Source of the DNA: Qipengyuania flava
Lineage (GTDB): Bacteria > Pseudomonadota > Alphaproteobacteria > Sphingomonadales > Sphingomonadaceae
Assembly (NCBI RefSeq): GCF_019448255.1
Contig: NZ_CP080410.1
Span: forward strand, 2,294,001-2,358,000
Direction: 5' to 3'
DNA length: 64,000 bases
Shown in pieces: positions 32,529 through 41,257 of the stretch. Numbering within the stretch: the stretch's first letter is position 1; each line of letters opens with the position of its first letter. The notes under the pieces are model-generated. The model was not told where the DNA came from. It searched no databases and saw nothing but the letters and a program-made list of their open reading frames with translations. Both the position numbers and the translations under genes were made by a program.

Positions 32529-33649
32529 ACGAAGAGCGCCCCCTTGCCGGTAAGCGCATCGGGCTGCTTTCTGCCTGGGCGAGCCATGCCAACGGGGGCG
32601 TCTTCGAAGCGGTCGTCGCGCAGGCGGAAATGCTCCGCGCGCTTGGTGCCCAGCCGGTCGTCCTTGCCGTAACCGACGCCGCGCATGAGCAGGATCGATG
32701 GCGCCTTGGCGATGCCGATATCCGGCTTGCCGCCGCGCGAGGGCCTGCACAGCTAGCCTATGCGCCCGACCTGCCTGTGGTGCTCTCCGACGCAAAACTC
32801 GACCTGCTGCACCTCCTCGGTGTCTGGCAGTACCCGACCCACGCCGCGGGCCGCTGGGCCGACGAAACCGGCCGCCCGCTAATTATAAGCCCGCATGGCA
32901 TGTTCGATCCGTGGATCACTGGTCGCAACGCCTGGAAGAAGCAGGCTGCACGGCTTCTCTGGGAACGCCGCGCCTGGCACCGGGCCGCGGCCTTCCACGC
33001 GCTTACTGCTGCCGAGGCCGCCGATATCGAGCGCGAAAGCCCGGGCGCCCGGGTCGCGGTCGTCCCCAACGCGGCGCCCGCGGCCAGCCCTCCGCGCGAT
33101 CGGACGCCGCCGCCCCACCTGCTCTATCTCGGGCGCATTCACGAGAAGAAGAACATCGCGGCCCTGATTGCCGCTTGGCGCAGCCTGCGTGGCGAACTTC
33201 CTGCCGATGCAACCCTGACCATCGCCGGCTGGGGCGACGATGAAGGGATCGCCATGCTCGAGCATGCGATGGAGCGCGCCGATCCCTCGATCCAGTTCGT
33301 GGGGACAGCCTTTGGCGCCCAGAAAGCCGCGCTGTTCGATGTGTCGCGCTTCCTCGTCCTGCCATCGCTCAGCGAAGGCCTGCCGATGGCCATTCTCGAA
33401 GCCTGGGCGAGCGGGACGCCGACCATCCAGTCGGACGCCTGCAACCTTCCCGAGGGGTTTGCAACCGGAGCGGCCATCCGCTGCGGCACCGACCGCGATG
33501 CCATTGCCGATGCGATCAGGACAGCCATGAGCATCGACGACGCGCAATGGCTGACCAAGTCCGCAGCAGCGCGCGAACTTGCCGCGAGCCCGTTTTCGCA
33601 AGCGAGCATCGCGCTTCATTGGGAAGAGATCTACGGCGCCCTGCTTTAG
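32525..33649 (+). CDS. Glycosyltransferase family 4 protein, probably with a CTG start
   Basis: A GT-B fold glycosyltransferase of about 374 residues. The N-terminal strand and glycine loop (K-R-I-G-L-L-S-A-W-A-S-H-A-N-G-G) is encoded upstream of the first ATG (32630) in the same frame. No ATG, GTG or TTG occurs there; the only plausible start is the CTG at 32525, which overlaps the upstream TGA as CTGA, the same geometry as the ATGA/GTGA junctions elsewhere. An AAGG lies ten bases upstream. The C-terminal domain has H-E-K-K-N-I and S-E-G-L-P-M-A-I-L-E-A-W-A-S-G (E-x7-E). It may act in the adjoining exopolysaccharide pathway; it converges on that operon with a 4-base stop overlap. Confidence 0.82.
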   Translation: MNEERPLAGKRIGLLSAWASHANGGVFEAVVAQAEMLRALGAQPVVLAVTDAAHEQDRWRLGDADIRLAAARGPAQLAYAPDLPVVLSDAKLDLLHLLGVWQYPTHAAGRWADETGRPLIISPHGMFDPWITGRNAWKKQAARLLWERRAWHRAAAFHALTAAEAADIERESPGARVAVVPNAAPAASPPRDRTPPPHLLYLGRIHEKKNIAALIAAWRSLRGELPADATLTIAGWGDDEGIAMLEHAMERADPSIQFVGTAFGAQKAALFDVSRFLVLPSLSEGLPMAILEAWASGTPTIQSDACNLPEGFATGAAIRCGTDRDAIADAIRTAMSIDDAQWLTKSAAARELAASPFSQASIALHWEEIYGALL

Positions 33650-34794
33650 GGGGCAGGCACGAGGTCCACCCGGTCGACCACCACGCGCTCGCCGCCCGGA
33701 CGCAGCCAGATGCCCAGCAGCGCGTCAGCGCAGCCTTCGCTTTCAAGCGTCCAGCCTTCACGATCGACCCGCTGGCGGCGCAAGGCCGGTCGGCTGGGGC
33801 GCCCGCAATCGAGCGACACCGCGACCCGCTGGCCGCCCGGCCCATCGACCTTGGCCGACAGGACATAGCGGCCCTTGGCCAGCGCCACGGGCTGCGAGAG
33901 CACGAGGCGTGTCACGCTGGAGCGGTTCTCTAGCTCCACCCGCGCCCGGTCGCCCGAGAGGCGCGACGCGCGCACATCGCCGGTCGCGTGGCGGCGCCAA
34001 CCGAAAGGCCCGGCCTCGTTCGAACCCAGCGCCTCGAACTCGGGATCCGCAATCGGCCCCTGCCCTGCCCATTCGGGGCACTGCGCGGCGGCGAGACGTT
34101 CTGCCTCGCCGCGAAAGCCCCTCGCTGCGAGATTGAGCAGCATCGGCCGGATCCGTTCGCAGCCGATCACCGGAACCTCACCCGCAACCCCGGAAAGGAA
34201 CCGTGCCCGGTCTCTCAGGCTCTGCACCGGCAAGCGCTCGGCGGTCAGGTAGCTGTCCGACCACAGCGCGTTGGAGCGCAGCTTCTCCGCCAGGGCCACG
34301 CGGCCGCCGGGCGTGTTTTCGAGCATGGCCAGATAGGTCTGCGCCGGCGCGAAATCGGCGCGCGAACGCAGGATCGCGTCGAGATGGTCAGCAGCCTCCT
34401 GCGCCTCGCCCGAAGCAAGCCGCGTTGCAAACCAGTACGCCTGTGTCAGTGGTTCGCGGTGACCCAGACGCGCCGCGATCGCGAAGGCGTCGCGTGCGGC
34501 CTCGGTGTCGCCGTCGAGCTCCTTTGCAGCTCCGAAGAAGGCCAGCCCTCGCGCGTCGTTCGGGCTCGCCGTCACCGCTTCGAGGGCAAACCTCGCCGCC
34601 GTTTCGTGCTCGCCGCGGGCCAGCGCACGCGATGCATCGACAAGGGCCGCATCGGCGCGGAAGGGTTCAGGGACGAAGCGAACCGCACTCGGCTGGAACT
34701 CGCTGTACCGGTCTGCCCCTGAAAACAGCGCCAGCAGCGCGAACACGACAGCCGCAGCAACCGCCAACCCTATCCGCCGCGCGCCTGTGCTCAT
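33646..34794 (-). CDS. TPR-containing membrane-anchored protein of the exopolysaccharide operon
   Basis: A 382-residue protein with one N-terminal membrane helix (about 8-26). Helical TPR-like repeats span about 45-200 (D-A-S-R-A-L-A-R-G-E-H-E-T-A-A-R-F-A, A-F-F-G-A-A-K-E-L-D-G-D-T-E-A-A). The C-terminal half is beta-rich (about 250-380) and includes Cys-containing strands. I do not recognise a catalytic motif. It overlaps the tyrosine-kinase gene by four bases and is the last gene of the operon, so a role in assembly or export of the polysaccharide is likely (inference). Confidence 0.8.
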   Translation of the reverse strand: MSTGARRIGLAVAAAVVFALLALFSGADRYSEFQPSAVRFVPEPFRADAALVDASRALARGEHETAARFALEAVTASPNDARGLAFFGAAKELDGDTEAARDAFAIAARLGHREPLTQAYWFATRLASGEAQEAADHLDAILRSRADFAPAQTYLAMLENTPGGRVALAEKLRSNALWSDSYLTAERLPVQSLRDRARFLSGVAGEVPVIGCERIRPMLLNLAARGFRGEAERLAAAQCPEWAGQGPIADPEFEALGSNEAGPFGWRRHATGDVRASRLSGDRARVELENRSSVTRLVLSQPVALAKGRYVLSAKVDGPGGQRVAVSLDCGRPSRPALRRQRVDREGWTLESEGCADALLGIWLRPGGERVVVDRVDLVPAP

Positions 34795-36998
34795 GCCTCG
34801 GTCCGGGCGTCACCCGTGGCGTAGCGGTAATAGTCGTAGCCATAATAGGCAGAGTAGCGGTTGCCCGACTTGGTCGGGTCGAACTTCGCCAGCACAGCGC
34901 CCAGCAGGACCGGCTGCATTGAGCGGAGGCGCCGCAGCGCCGCCTTGAGCGAACCGCTGCGTCCACGCTCGGCCTCGACAACGAAGACCGTTCCGTCGGC
35001 AAGCGCAGCGAGCATCGGTCCGTCGGCCAGTCCGAGAACCGGCGGGCTGTCGAGGATGACGACGTCGTAGGCTTCGCCCAGCATTTCGAGCAGCTGGGCC
35101 ATGCGCGGCGAAGCGAGCAGTTCGGACGGGCTCGGCGGAAGCGGTCCGGCCGGGAGCAGGTCGATCCCATGCTCCTCGATCGAGAGGATCGCGCTCGCCG
35201 GGTCGTCTTGCGAAACCAGCAGGTCGGTAAGGCCGCGTTCCGAACGCATCCCCATGAGCTTGTCGAGAGCCGGGCGGCGCAGGTCGGCGTCCACGAGGAG
35301 CGGGCGCAGGCCGATCTTCGAAAAGCCCTGCGCCATGGCGAAGCTCGTCGTGCTCTTGCCCTCGGCCGCTTGCGCGCTGGTCACCACGATAATGCCGGGC
35401 AGGCCCTGCGGCGTCGAGTAGAGAAGCGCGCCGCGCATCGAGTTGTAGGCTTCGGCAATGGACGATTTGGGATTGCCCAGCGCTTCGATCGGGCGTTCTT
35501 CCTCCACCCGGGGCACCACGCCGAGAAGCGGAAGATCGAGCTTGTCTTCGACATCTTCGGGCGTGTGGATCACATCGTCGAGCTGGTCGCGCAGGAACAC
35601 GGCGAACCCGGCAAGGAACAGGCCGACCAGAAGGCCCAGCGCAACATTGCGCGGCACATTGGGCGAGGAAGGCACCTCGGGCACTTCGGCACGGTCGACG
35701 ATCGAGATGTTGCTGGACGAGATGCCGGCTGACGCGTTGAGCTCGCGGTAGCGCTGCAGCAGACCATCATAGATCGAACGCGCCGTATCGGCTTGCCGGG
35801 CGAGCACGTTGTAGCGCACCGACTGGTCCTGCTCGGCGAGCGTTTCCCCGCGGGCGCGGCGAACCTGCCCGTCGAGCTGCTGCTCGGCCGATTGGGCGGC
35901 GCGGTACTCCGCAAAGATCGACTGACGCACCTGTGCGGCGGTGGTGTTCAACTGGCTGGCAACGGCCGCAATATCGCTTTCGAGGCGGCTGATCGCAGGG
36001 TGGTTCGGCAGGTAGCGTTCGCGCGCGACCTGCAATTGGGCCTCGAGATCGGCCTGGCGCGTCATCAGCGCCTGGACCGTCGGGTTGGCGAGAACCGGCT
36101 GCGAGGCGAGCGGCGCGGTGTCGCGAATGGCATCCCAGCGGGACTGGGCGGCGATCCGGTTTGCACGGGCATCGACGGCCGCTTCGTTGAGCTGTGCGAG
36201 CGTAGCGCCGGTGATCGATCCTGCGGCCACATCCCGCGGGTTGGGGGCCAGCGCATCGCGCGTGCGGATCAGGCCCACGGCCTTGGCGTAATCGTTGAGC
36301 TCGCGCTCCGATTCCTCAAGCGAGATACGCGCTTCTTCGAGCTGCTCGGCCACGAAATCCCGGGCGTAGGCCGAGCTGTCGAAACGGCGCTGGAGGTTTG
36401 CCTGGATGAACTCTTCGGCGAAGGCGTTGGCGATCTGCGATGAGAGACCCGGATCGGTGCTGGTGAAGGTGATCGAGGCGATGCGCGTTGCCCGCGGCAG
36501 ATCTACGCCCAAATTGCTGCGCACCAGGTTGACCGCCAGCGTCCGGCCATCGCCTTCAGTTTCCAGCGCCGAGGCGGTCACCTCCATCGCGCTGAAGAAG
36601 CGTTCGCTGCTGCCGAGTTCGAGGCGATCGACGACCCGTTCCGCCAGCCCGCGGCTCGTCAGGATGCCGAGCTGGGTGTTGAGGAACCGGTCGATATCCC
36701 AATCGCTCGGGGCGGAGGCATTGCTCTGCTCGAAATCGCTGCCCAGGACCTCGTCGCTCTGGTCGTTGATCTGGACGCTGGTCTGCGCGGTGTAGCGCGG
36801 GGTGTCGAGCAGGGTCGACACCAGCGCCAGCGCGACACAGGCGCCAACGATCGCCAGCGCCATCCAGAGATGGCGTCGGACCGCCGAGATGGCCTGCCGC
36901 ACGAGGGCGCTTAGCGGGTTCTCGCCGGCAGCGTCATAGGCTGCCTGCTGGCGCGCAGCCAGGAAACTCGCAGGCGTGGATTGTATCTCGCCGGTCAT
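34791..36998 (-). CDS. Wzc-like polysaccharide co-polymerase / tyrosine autokinase
   Basis: A 735-residue bitopic membrane protein. The Wzz-type chain-length domain lies between membrane helices at about 45-65 and 450-470, with a long coiled-coil region between. The C-terminal BY-kinase domain has the Walker A motif A-E-G-K-S-T-T around residue 545, Walker A' V-D-A-D-L-R-R-P, and a Tyr-rich tail (R-Y-S-A-Y-Y-G-Y-D-Y-Y-R-Y) for autophosphorylation. It controls polymer length and export with the Wza-type porin encoded just upstream. Four-base overlaps on both sides show tight coupling. Confidence 0.93.
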   Translation of the reverse strand: MTGEIQSTPASFLAARQQAAYDAAGENPLSALVRQAISAVRRHLWMALAIVGACVALALVSTLLDTPRYTAQTSVQINDQSDEVLGSDFEQSNASAPSDWDIDRFLNTQLGILTSRGLAERVVDRLELGSSERFFSAMEVTASALETEGDGRTLAVNLVRSNLGVDLPRATRIASITFTSTDPGLSSQIANAFAEEFIQANLQRRFDSSAYARDFVAEQLEEARISLEESERELNDYAKAVGLIRTRDALAPNPRDVAAGSITGATLAQLNEAAVDARANRIAAQSRWDAIRDTAPLASQPVLANPTVQALMTRQADLEAQLQVARERYLPNHPAISRLESDIAAVASQLNTTAAQVRQSIFAEYRAAQSAEQQLDGQVRRARGETLAEQDQSVRYNVLARQADTARSIYDGLLQRYRELNASAGISSSNISIVDRAEVPEVPSSPNVPRNVALGLLVGLFLAGFAVFLRDQLDDVIHTPEDVEDKLDLPLLGVVPRVEEERPIEALGNPKSSIAEAYNSMRGALLYSTPQGLPGIIVVTSAQAAEGKSTTSFAMAQGFSKIGLRPLLVDADLRRPALDKLMGMRSERGLTDLLVSQDDPASAILSIEEHGIDLLPAGPLPPSPSELLASPRMAQLLEMLGEAYDVVILDSPPVLGLADGPMLAALADGTVFVVEAERGRSGSLKAALRRLRSMQPVLLGAVLAKFDPTKSGNRYSAYYGYDYYRYATGDARTEA

Positions 36999-37708
36999 GG
37001 ATAAGGCCTGAAGACACCGATGATGGGAATGGCGCGAACCGCGTCGAGGAAGGCGCCGCGGGTTGCGGAATAGCCGACGACGACCGTGTCGCCGGGTAGC
37101 AGGTCGACATCGGGCATCGCCCCGCCGCGAATAGCTTGCACGTCGAAACGCCCCGCCTGGCGCTCGCCGCCTGCGGTGCGAAAGACGATGACGTGATCGA
37201 GCTTCGCCGTATCGGTGGGGCTGCGCGCCAGGGCCAGCGCGGTCAGCAGGGTCTGGCCCTGCTGGTAGGGGAAGACCCCGGGCTGGGTCACTTCGCCTTC
37301 GACCGCAATCGTCTGGACACGGGCCTGCTTGATCAGCACCGACACGCGCGGATCGCGCAGGTAGTCGGCCGCGTAGGCCGCCTCGATCGACCGCGCGAGT
37401 TCGGTTGCGGTCTGCCCCGCTGCGCGCACATCGCCGATAAGCGGCAGGCTGAGGACGCCGGCGTTGTCGAGCGTGATATCCTCGACGCTCAGGTCCGCTT
37501 CGTCATACACGCGCACGGAAACGACATCGCCCGGCGCAAGGGCGTAGCGCTCTGCCAGGTTGGACGCATCGGTGGCGATGGCTGAGTAGCCGGCCTGTCC
37601 CGCGGGAACGACAGGGTCGAGTCCCGCCTGGCATCCAGCGAGCGCGAGGCCCGCCAGCGCAGCGACCGGCCAGCGGACAAGTCCATGCAATGGCACCGTG
37701 AGGTTCAT
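36995..37708 (-). CDS. Wza-like polysaccharide export lipoprotein
   Basis: A 237-residue outer-membrane export protein. The lipoprotein signal is L-A-G-L-A-L-A-G-C. The polysaccharide export (PES) domain begins Y-A-L-A-P-G-D-V-V-S-V-R-V-Y-D-E-A-D-L-S, followed by SLBB-type strands (I-A-V-E-G-E-V-T-Q-P-G-V-F-P-Y) and a final G-D-T-V-V-V-G-Y. It forms the export channel together with the Wzc-like protein, whose gene overlaps it by four bases. It is shorter than E. coli Wza (about 360 residues in mature form), as is common in alphaproteobacteria. Confidence 0.92.
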   Translation of the reverse strand: MNLTVPLHGLVRWPVAALAGLALAGCQAGLDPVVPAGQAGYSAIATDASNLAERYALAPGDVVSVRVYDEADLSVEDITLDNAGVLSLPLIGDVRAAGQTATELARSIEAAYAADYLRDPRVSVLIKQARVQTIAVEGEVTQPGVFPYQQGQTLLTALALARSPTDTAKLDHVIVFRTAGGERQAGRFDVQAIRGGAMPDVDLLPGDTVVVGYSATRGAFLDAVRAIPIIGVFRPYP

Positions 37709-39084
37709 CCGCTTTCTTCCGTTTTTTCCGGTTCGAAGCGGGAGCGACCAACGCTTCCCAGCAACCCTACCGCTGTCCCTGTCAGCACCGCTATTGCCAT
37801 GTTGCGCAGGGGATAATCAACGATGGAGTGGAGCGCGATCACCAACAAAACGCCGAGCGAGAAGAGGATCTGCGGGGAAAACACGCCTCCGCTGGCGCGA
37901 TAGGCGCTGCGCACGAGGCTGATCAGGCAAAACAGGCCGATCAGCAGCGCGGCCGGGGCGAGGATCCCGGCCTCCAAGAAGAACTCCAGATAATCGTTGT
38001 GCGCGCGGTTGGGGAACAGGTCGTCCAGCACCTCCAGCCGCTCGCTTGGCAGGAACGCTTCGGCGAAGGTGCCAATCCCGCTACCCGCCGGGAAAAACAC
38101 GCCGATCGCCGTCAGGGTATCGGTCCACAGCTCGGTCCGGAAGTCGCTCGTCGCGTCGAACCGCTCGGCCACCTGCGACAGCCGGGAGGCGGAGGACAGC
38201 CAGGCAAAGCTCGCCGCCAGGATCGCGAACACGCCCGCCAGCCAGGCAATCGACCGCCTGCGCCCGACACCGATCCCGGCCGAACGAAACATGGCGAGCT
38301 GGATTGCGACCACGACCAGGCACAGCGCTATCCCTGCCCGCGAGCCGGTCATAATGAGGGCAATGAGGAACACCGCCTGCACAATCGCGAAAATCCCGAG
38401 GCCGGTCGCCGACAACCCGTGGCGAAGCGCGCGGCCCAGCGTCCACACCGCCATCGCAAGCGAGGCGATAAGCAGGCCGTCCGCCGCCGCGTTGCGGTTG
38501 GCGTGAAATGCGACCAGCCAGCCGCGATGGGCTTTCTCGTAGAGGCGGAACTCTTCGGGTCCGCCGGCCATCTGGAGCACGCCCAGCCCGGCGCCGGCGA
38601 GCGAGACCAGCACGATCGCAACCGCAACCGCCGTGCGGTCGCGCCGTTCAAGCTGGCTCGCGGCCAGCATTGCGCCTGCAACCGGCAGGATCGCGAGGAG
38701 GCTGGCGAAGGTCGCGTGCGGGGCTATCGAAAGACTGCGCCAGCTTCCGCCCTCACCGATCGCTGCCAAAGCTCCTGCCTGCGCCTCGCGTCCGGGAAGC
38801 GCTTGCCACAAGGCCGGCGGCATGGGGAGAAGCTGGATCAGCGGGAGCGCGATGGCCACGCCGGCGAGGGCGTAGAGCGCGCGCGGGACGGCCCGCATCC
38901 CCGCCTGATCAACCGTTGCCCATGCAAACCACAGCACGAAGGCCGCTGCAAAGCCAAGCTGGACGAGGACTTCGGGCAAGGCGCTCGGCGACCCGCCACC
39001 GCCCAGGACCATGGCGACAACAAGAAAGGCGCAAAAAACTGCGCCTTTCCGTGTCATCGGCAATTCCTGCCGAATTGGCCGCAT
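37705..39084 (-). CDS. O-antigen ligase / Wzy polymerase family membrane protein
   Basis: A roughly 459-residue protein with 10-12 predicted membrane helices. A large periplasmic loop in the second half contains the Wzy_C/O-antigen ligase signature (G-S-G-I-G-T-F-A-E-A-F and H-N-D-Y-L-E-F-F-L-E-A-G-I). With the Wza- and Wzc-like genes that follow, it most likely polymerises the repeat units of an exopolysaccharide. Two nearby ATGs are possible; I chose the one preceded by GGGGAG (the other gives a protein nine residues shorter). It is the first gene of the operon, starting 81 bases after the acyl-CoA dehydrogenase gene. Confidence 0.88.
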   Translation of the reverse strand: MRPIRQELPMTRKGAVFCAFLVVAMVLGGGGSPSALPEVLVQLGFAAAFVLWFAWATVDQAGMRAVPRALYALAGVAIALPLIQLLPMPPALWQALPGREAQAGALAAIGEGGSWRSLSIAPHATFASLLAILPVAGAMLAASQLERRDRTAVAVAIVLVSLAGAGLGVLQMAGGPEEFRLYEKAHRGWLVAFHANRNAAADGLLIASLAMAVWTLGRALRHGLSATGLGIFAIVQAVFLIALIMTGSRAGIALCLVVVAIQLAMFRSAGIGVGRRRSIAWLAGVFAILAASFAWLSSASRLSQVAERFDATSDFRTELWTDTLTAIGVFFPAGSGIGTFAEAFLPSERLEVLDDLFPNRAHNDYLEFFLEAGILAPAALLIGLFCLISLVRSAYRASGGVFSPQILFSLGVLLVIALHSIVDYPLRNMAIAVLTGTAVGLLGSVGRSRFEPEKTEESG

Positions 39085-39165
39085 GCGGTGCTCCCCGATT
39101 CGAGGAGATACGCTAGCGTTCTGACTGTCCGCCGCAACCAAGGACCGCGGCTATCCCACGGGATT

Positions 39166-40329
39166 CTACATCGCGCGGGCGATCACCATCTTCATGACTT
39201 CGTTCGAACCGCCGAAGATGCGCGTGATGCGGCTGTCGCGGTACATGCGTGCAATCGGGTAGTCGTTGATGAAGCCTGCACCGCCGTGGAACTGGAGGCA
39301 CTTGTCGACCACCTCGCCCTGCAGCTCGGTAACCCAGTACTTGGCCATGCAGGCGGTATCGACAGTAAGTTCGCGCTTGAGGTGTTTGGCAATGCAATCG
39401 TTGACGAACACCCGGGCCGCGGTCGCCCGCGCCTTCAGGTCGGCCATCACGAACTGCGTGTTCTGGAAATCCCAGATGGTCTGCCCGAAGGCCTTGCGCG
39501 ACTTGACGAATTCCATCGTCGTCTCGAGCGCTTTCTCGATTCCCGTCATCGCGCCCATGGCGATGATCAGGCGTTCCTGCGGCAGTTCGCCCATCAGCTG
39601 GTAGAAGCCCTTGCCTTCTTCCCCGCCGAGCACGTTTTCGGCCGGAACGAAGACATCGTCGAAGAACAACTCGGAGGTGTCCGCCGCATCAAGGCCGATC
39701 TTGTCGAGCTTCTTGCCGCGCTGGAAGCCTTCGGCCCCGTCCGTTTCGAGCAGCATCAGCGAAATGCCCTTGGCGCGCTCGTTCGGGTCAGTCTTGGCGA
39801 CGACGATGATGAAGTCTGCCGTCTGGCCGTTCGAGATATAGGTCTTGGCCCCGTTGATGCGGTAGCCATTGCCGTCCTTCAGGGCGGTGGTGGTCACGCT
39901 CTGGAGGTCGGAGCCGACGCCCGGTTCGGTCATGGCGATGGCGCTGACGAGTTCGCCGGTGACGAGCTTGGGCAGGTACTTCTTCTTCTGCTCCTCGGTG
40001 CCGTGGCGCACGAGATAGGGCAGGATGACTGTGTTGTGCAGGCTGGCGGCGAAGCCTTCGACGCCGTGCTTGGCCTGCTGGTCGATCACCACCATATCGT
40101 GGCGGAAGTCGCCGCCGTGGCCGCCGTATTCCTCCGGCACCGACACGCCGAGCAGGCCCGCTTCGCCCGCCTCGCGCCAGAAATCGCGCTCCACCTGGCC
40201 ATTTTCGCGCCATTGCAGGACGCGCTTTTCGGGGGCGTGCTGCTGGTAGAACTTGCCCACGGCGTCGGCGAAGATCGCGATCTCCTCGTCTTCCATGAAC
40301 TCGGGCTGGGGTACGTTCAGAACGGACAT
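39166..40329 (-). CDS. Acyl-CoA dehydrogenase
   Basis: A 387-residue FAD-dependent dehydrogenase. Core motifs are A-M-T-E-P-G-V-G-S-D, G-A-K-T-Y-I-S-N-G and the C-terminal R-I-F-G-G-S-N-E-V-M-K segment carrying the catalytic-region Glu. It introduces a double bond into acyl-CoA at the start of beta-oxidation or branched-chain degradation. It follows the enoyl-CoA hydratase gene on the same strand; the thiolase is divergent, so the three make a compact oxidation module. A GAGAGGAAA ribosome-binding site precedes the ATG. Confidence 0.92.
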   Translation of the reverse strand: MSVLNVPQPEFMEDEEIAIFADAVGKFYQQHAPEKRVLQWRENGQVERDFWREAGEAGLLGVSVPEEYGGHGGDFRHDMVVIDQQAKHGVEGFAASLHNTVILPYLVRHGTEEQKKKYLPKLVTGELVSAIAMTEPGVGSDLQSVTTTALKDGNGYRINGAKTYISNGQTADFIIVVAKTDPNERAKGISLMLLETDGAEGFQRGKKLDKIGLDAADTSELFFDDVFVPAENVLGGEEGKGFYQLMGELPQERLIIAMGAMTGIEKALETTMEFVKSRKAFGQTIWDFQNTQFVMADLKARATAARVFVNDCIAKHLKRELTVDTACMAKYWVTELQGEVVDKCLQFHGGAGFINDYPIARMYRDSRITRIFGGSNEVMKMVIARAM

Positions 40330-40377
40330 GTTGGTTTTTCCTCTCTCAATCCTGGGGGGAGTGCGCGCCGGCGGGTC

Positions 40378-41139
40378 TTACTTGCCCTTCCAGTTCGGCG
40401 CGCGCTTCTCGGCGAAGGCAGCGGCGCCTTCGCGGGCGTCTTCGGAAACGAAGACGGGAGCGATCAGCTGGGTCTGGCGCGTGTAGCGCTCTTCCATCGG
40501 CCAACCGCGCGATTCCTTGATCACGGCCTTCGACACGCGCACGGCGAGCGGGCCGTTGGCGACGATGCTGGCGGCAAGTGCCTTCGCCTCGTCCAGCGCC
40601 GAGCCGTCGGTCACGCGGTTGATGAGGCCGAGCTCGTAGGCACGGCCCGCACCGATGAAGTCGCCGGTCAACGCCAGTTCCATCGCAATCCGCTCGGGGA
40701 TCTGGTCGGGCAGCATCATCACGCCGCCCGCCGCTGCGACAAGACCGCGCTTCACTTCCGGAATGCCGAACTTGGAACCTGCGTTCGCGACGACCAGATC
40801 GCAGGCGATCATCAGTTCGAGCCCGCCGGCAAGGGCATAGCCTTCAACCGCAGCGATCAGCGGCTTCTTGGGCGGGGCCTGCACCACGCCGCCGAAACCG
40901 CGGCCTTCGACGCTGGGCGATTCGCCGCGCAGGAAGCCCTTGAGGTCCATGCCCGAGCAGAAGGTTCCGCCTGCGCCGGTCAGGATGCCGACGCGCAGAT
41001 TGTCGTCGGAATCGAGCCGGTCCATCGCTGCCGCGATCCCCTCGGCAGCCGCCTTGGTCATGGCGTTCTTGGCCTCGGGCCGGTTGATTGTGACGACGAG
41101 AATGCCGTCCTCTTCGCTGGTCAGGACTTCTTCGCTCAT
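40378..41139 (-). CDS. Crotonase/enoyl-CoA hydratase family protein
   Basis: A 253-residue crotonase-fold enzyme. The oxyanion-hole segments are G-T-F-C-S-G-M-D-L-K and V-E-G-Y-A-L-A-G-G-L-E-L. The catalytic Glu of classical hydratases should fall in the F-G-I-P-E-V-K-R-G-L-V segment. It probably hydrates enoyl-CoA made by the acyl-CoA dehydrogenase encoded downstream. I chose the ATG giving M-S-E-E-V-L, preceded by GAGAGAG. It is transcribed away from the thiolase gene across a region containing a palindrome. Confidence 0.9.
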   Translation of the reverse strand: MSEEVLTSEEDGILVVTINRPEAKNAMTKAAAEGIAAAMDRLDSDDNLRVGILTGAGGTFCSGMDLKGFLRGESPSVEGRGFGGVVQAPPKKPLIAAVEGYALAGGLELMIACDLVVANAGSKFGIPEVKRGLVAAAGGVMMLPDQIPERIAMELALTGDFIGAGRAYELGLINRVTDGSALDEAKALAASIVANGPLAVRVSKAVIKESRGWPMEERYTRQTQLIAPVFVSEDAREGAAAFAEKRAPNWKGK

Positions 41140-41193
41140 TGCGGCTCTCTCTCCGATTGCATTTCGAAACTTGTCTTGCGCCCTTGCTGCGTC

Positions 41194-41209
41194 ACGTTTA
41201 CGCAAACGT
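41194..41209. promoter_or_regulatory. Palindromic operator between the divergent beta-oxidation genes
   Basis: ACGTTTACGCAAACGT is an inverted repeat with 6-base arms around ACGC, in the 118-base gap between the enoyl-CoA hydratase and thiolase starts. A -35-like TTGACG on the minus strand (41208-41213) overlaps its edge. The sequence resembles operators of fatty-acid or branched-chain degradation regulators (MerR-family LiuR or TetR-family types), but which protein binds cannot be told. Its central position suggests joint control of both directions. Confidence 0.55.
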
Positions 41210-41257
41210 CAACCGGCATTCGCCGCAAGAATCGAACACGTGAGAGGAGAGCAAGCT

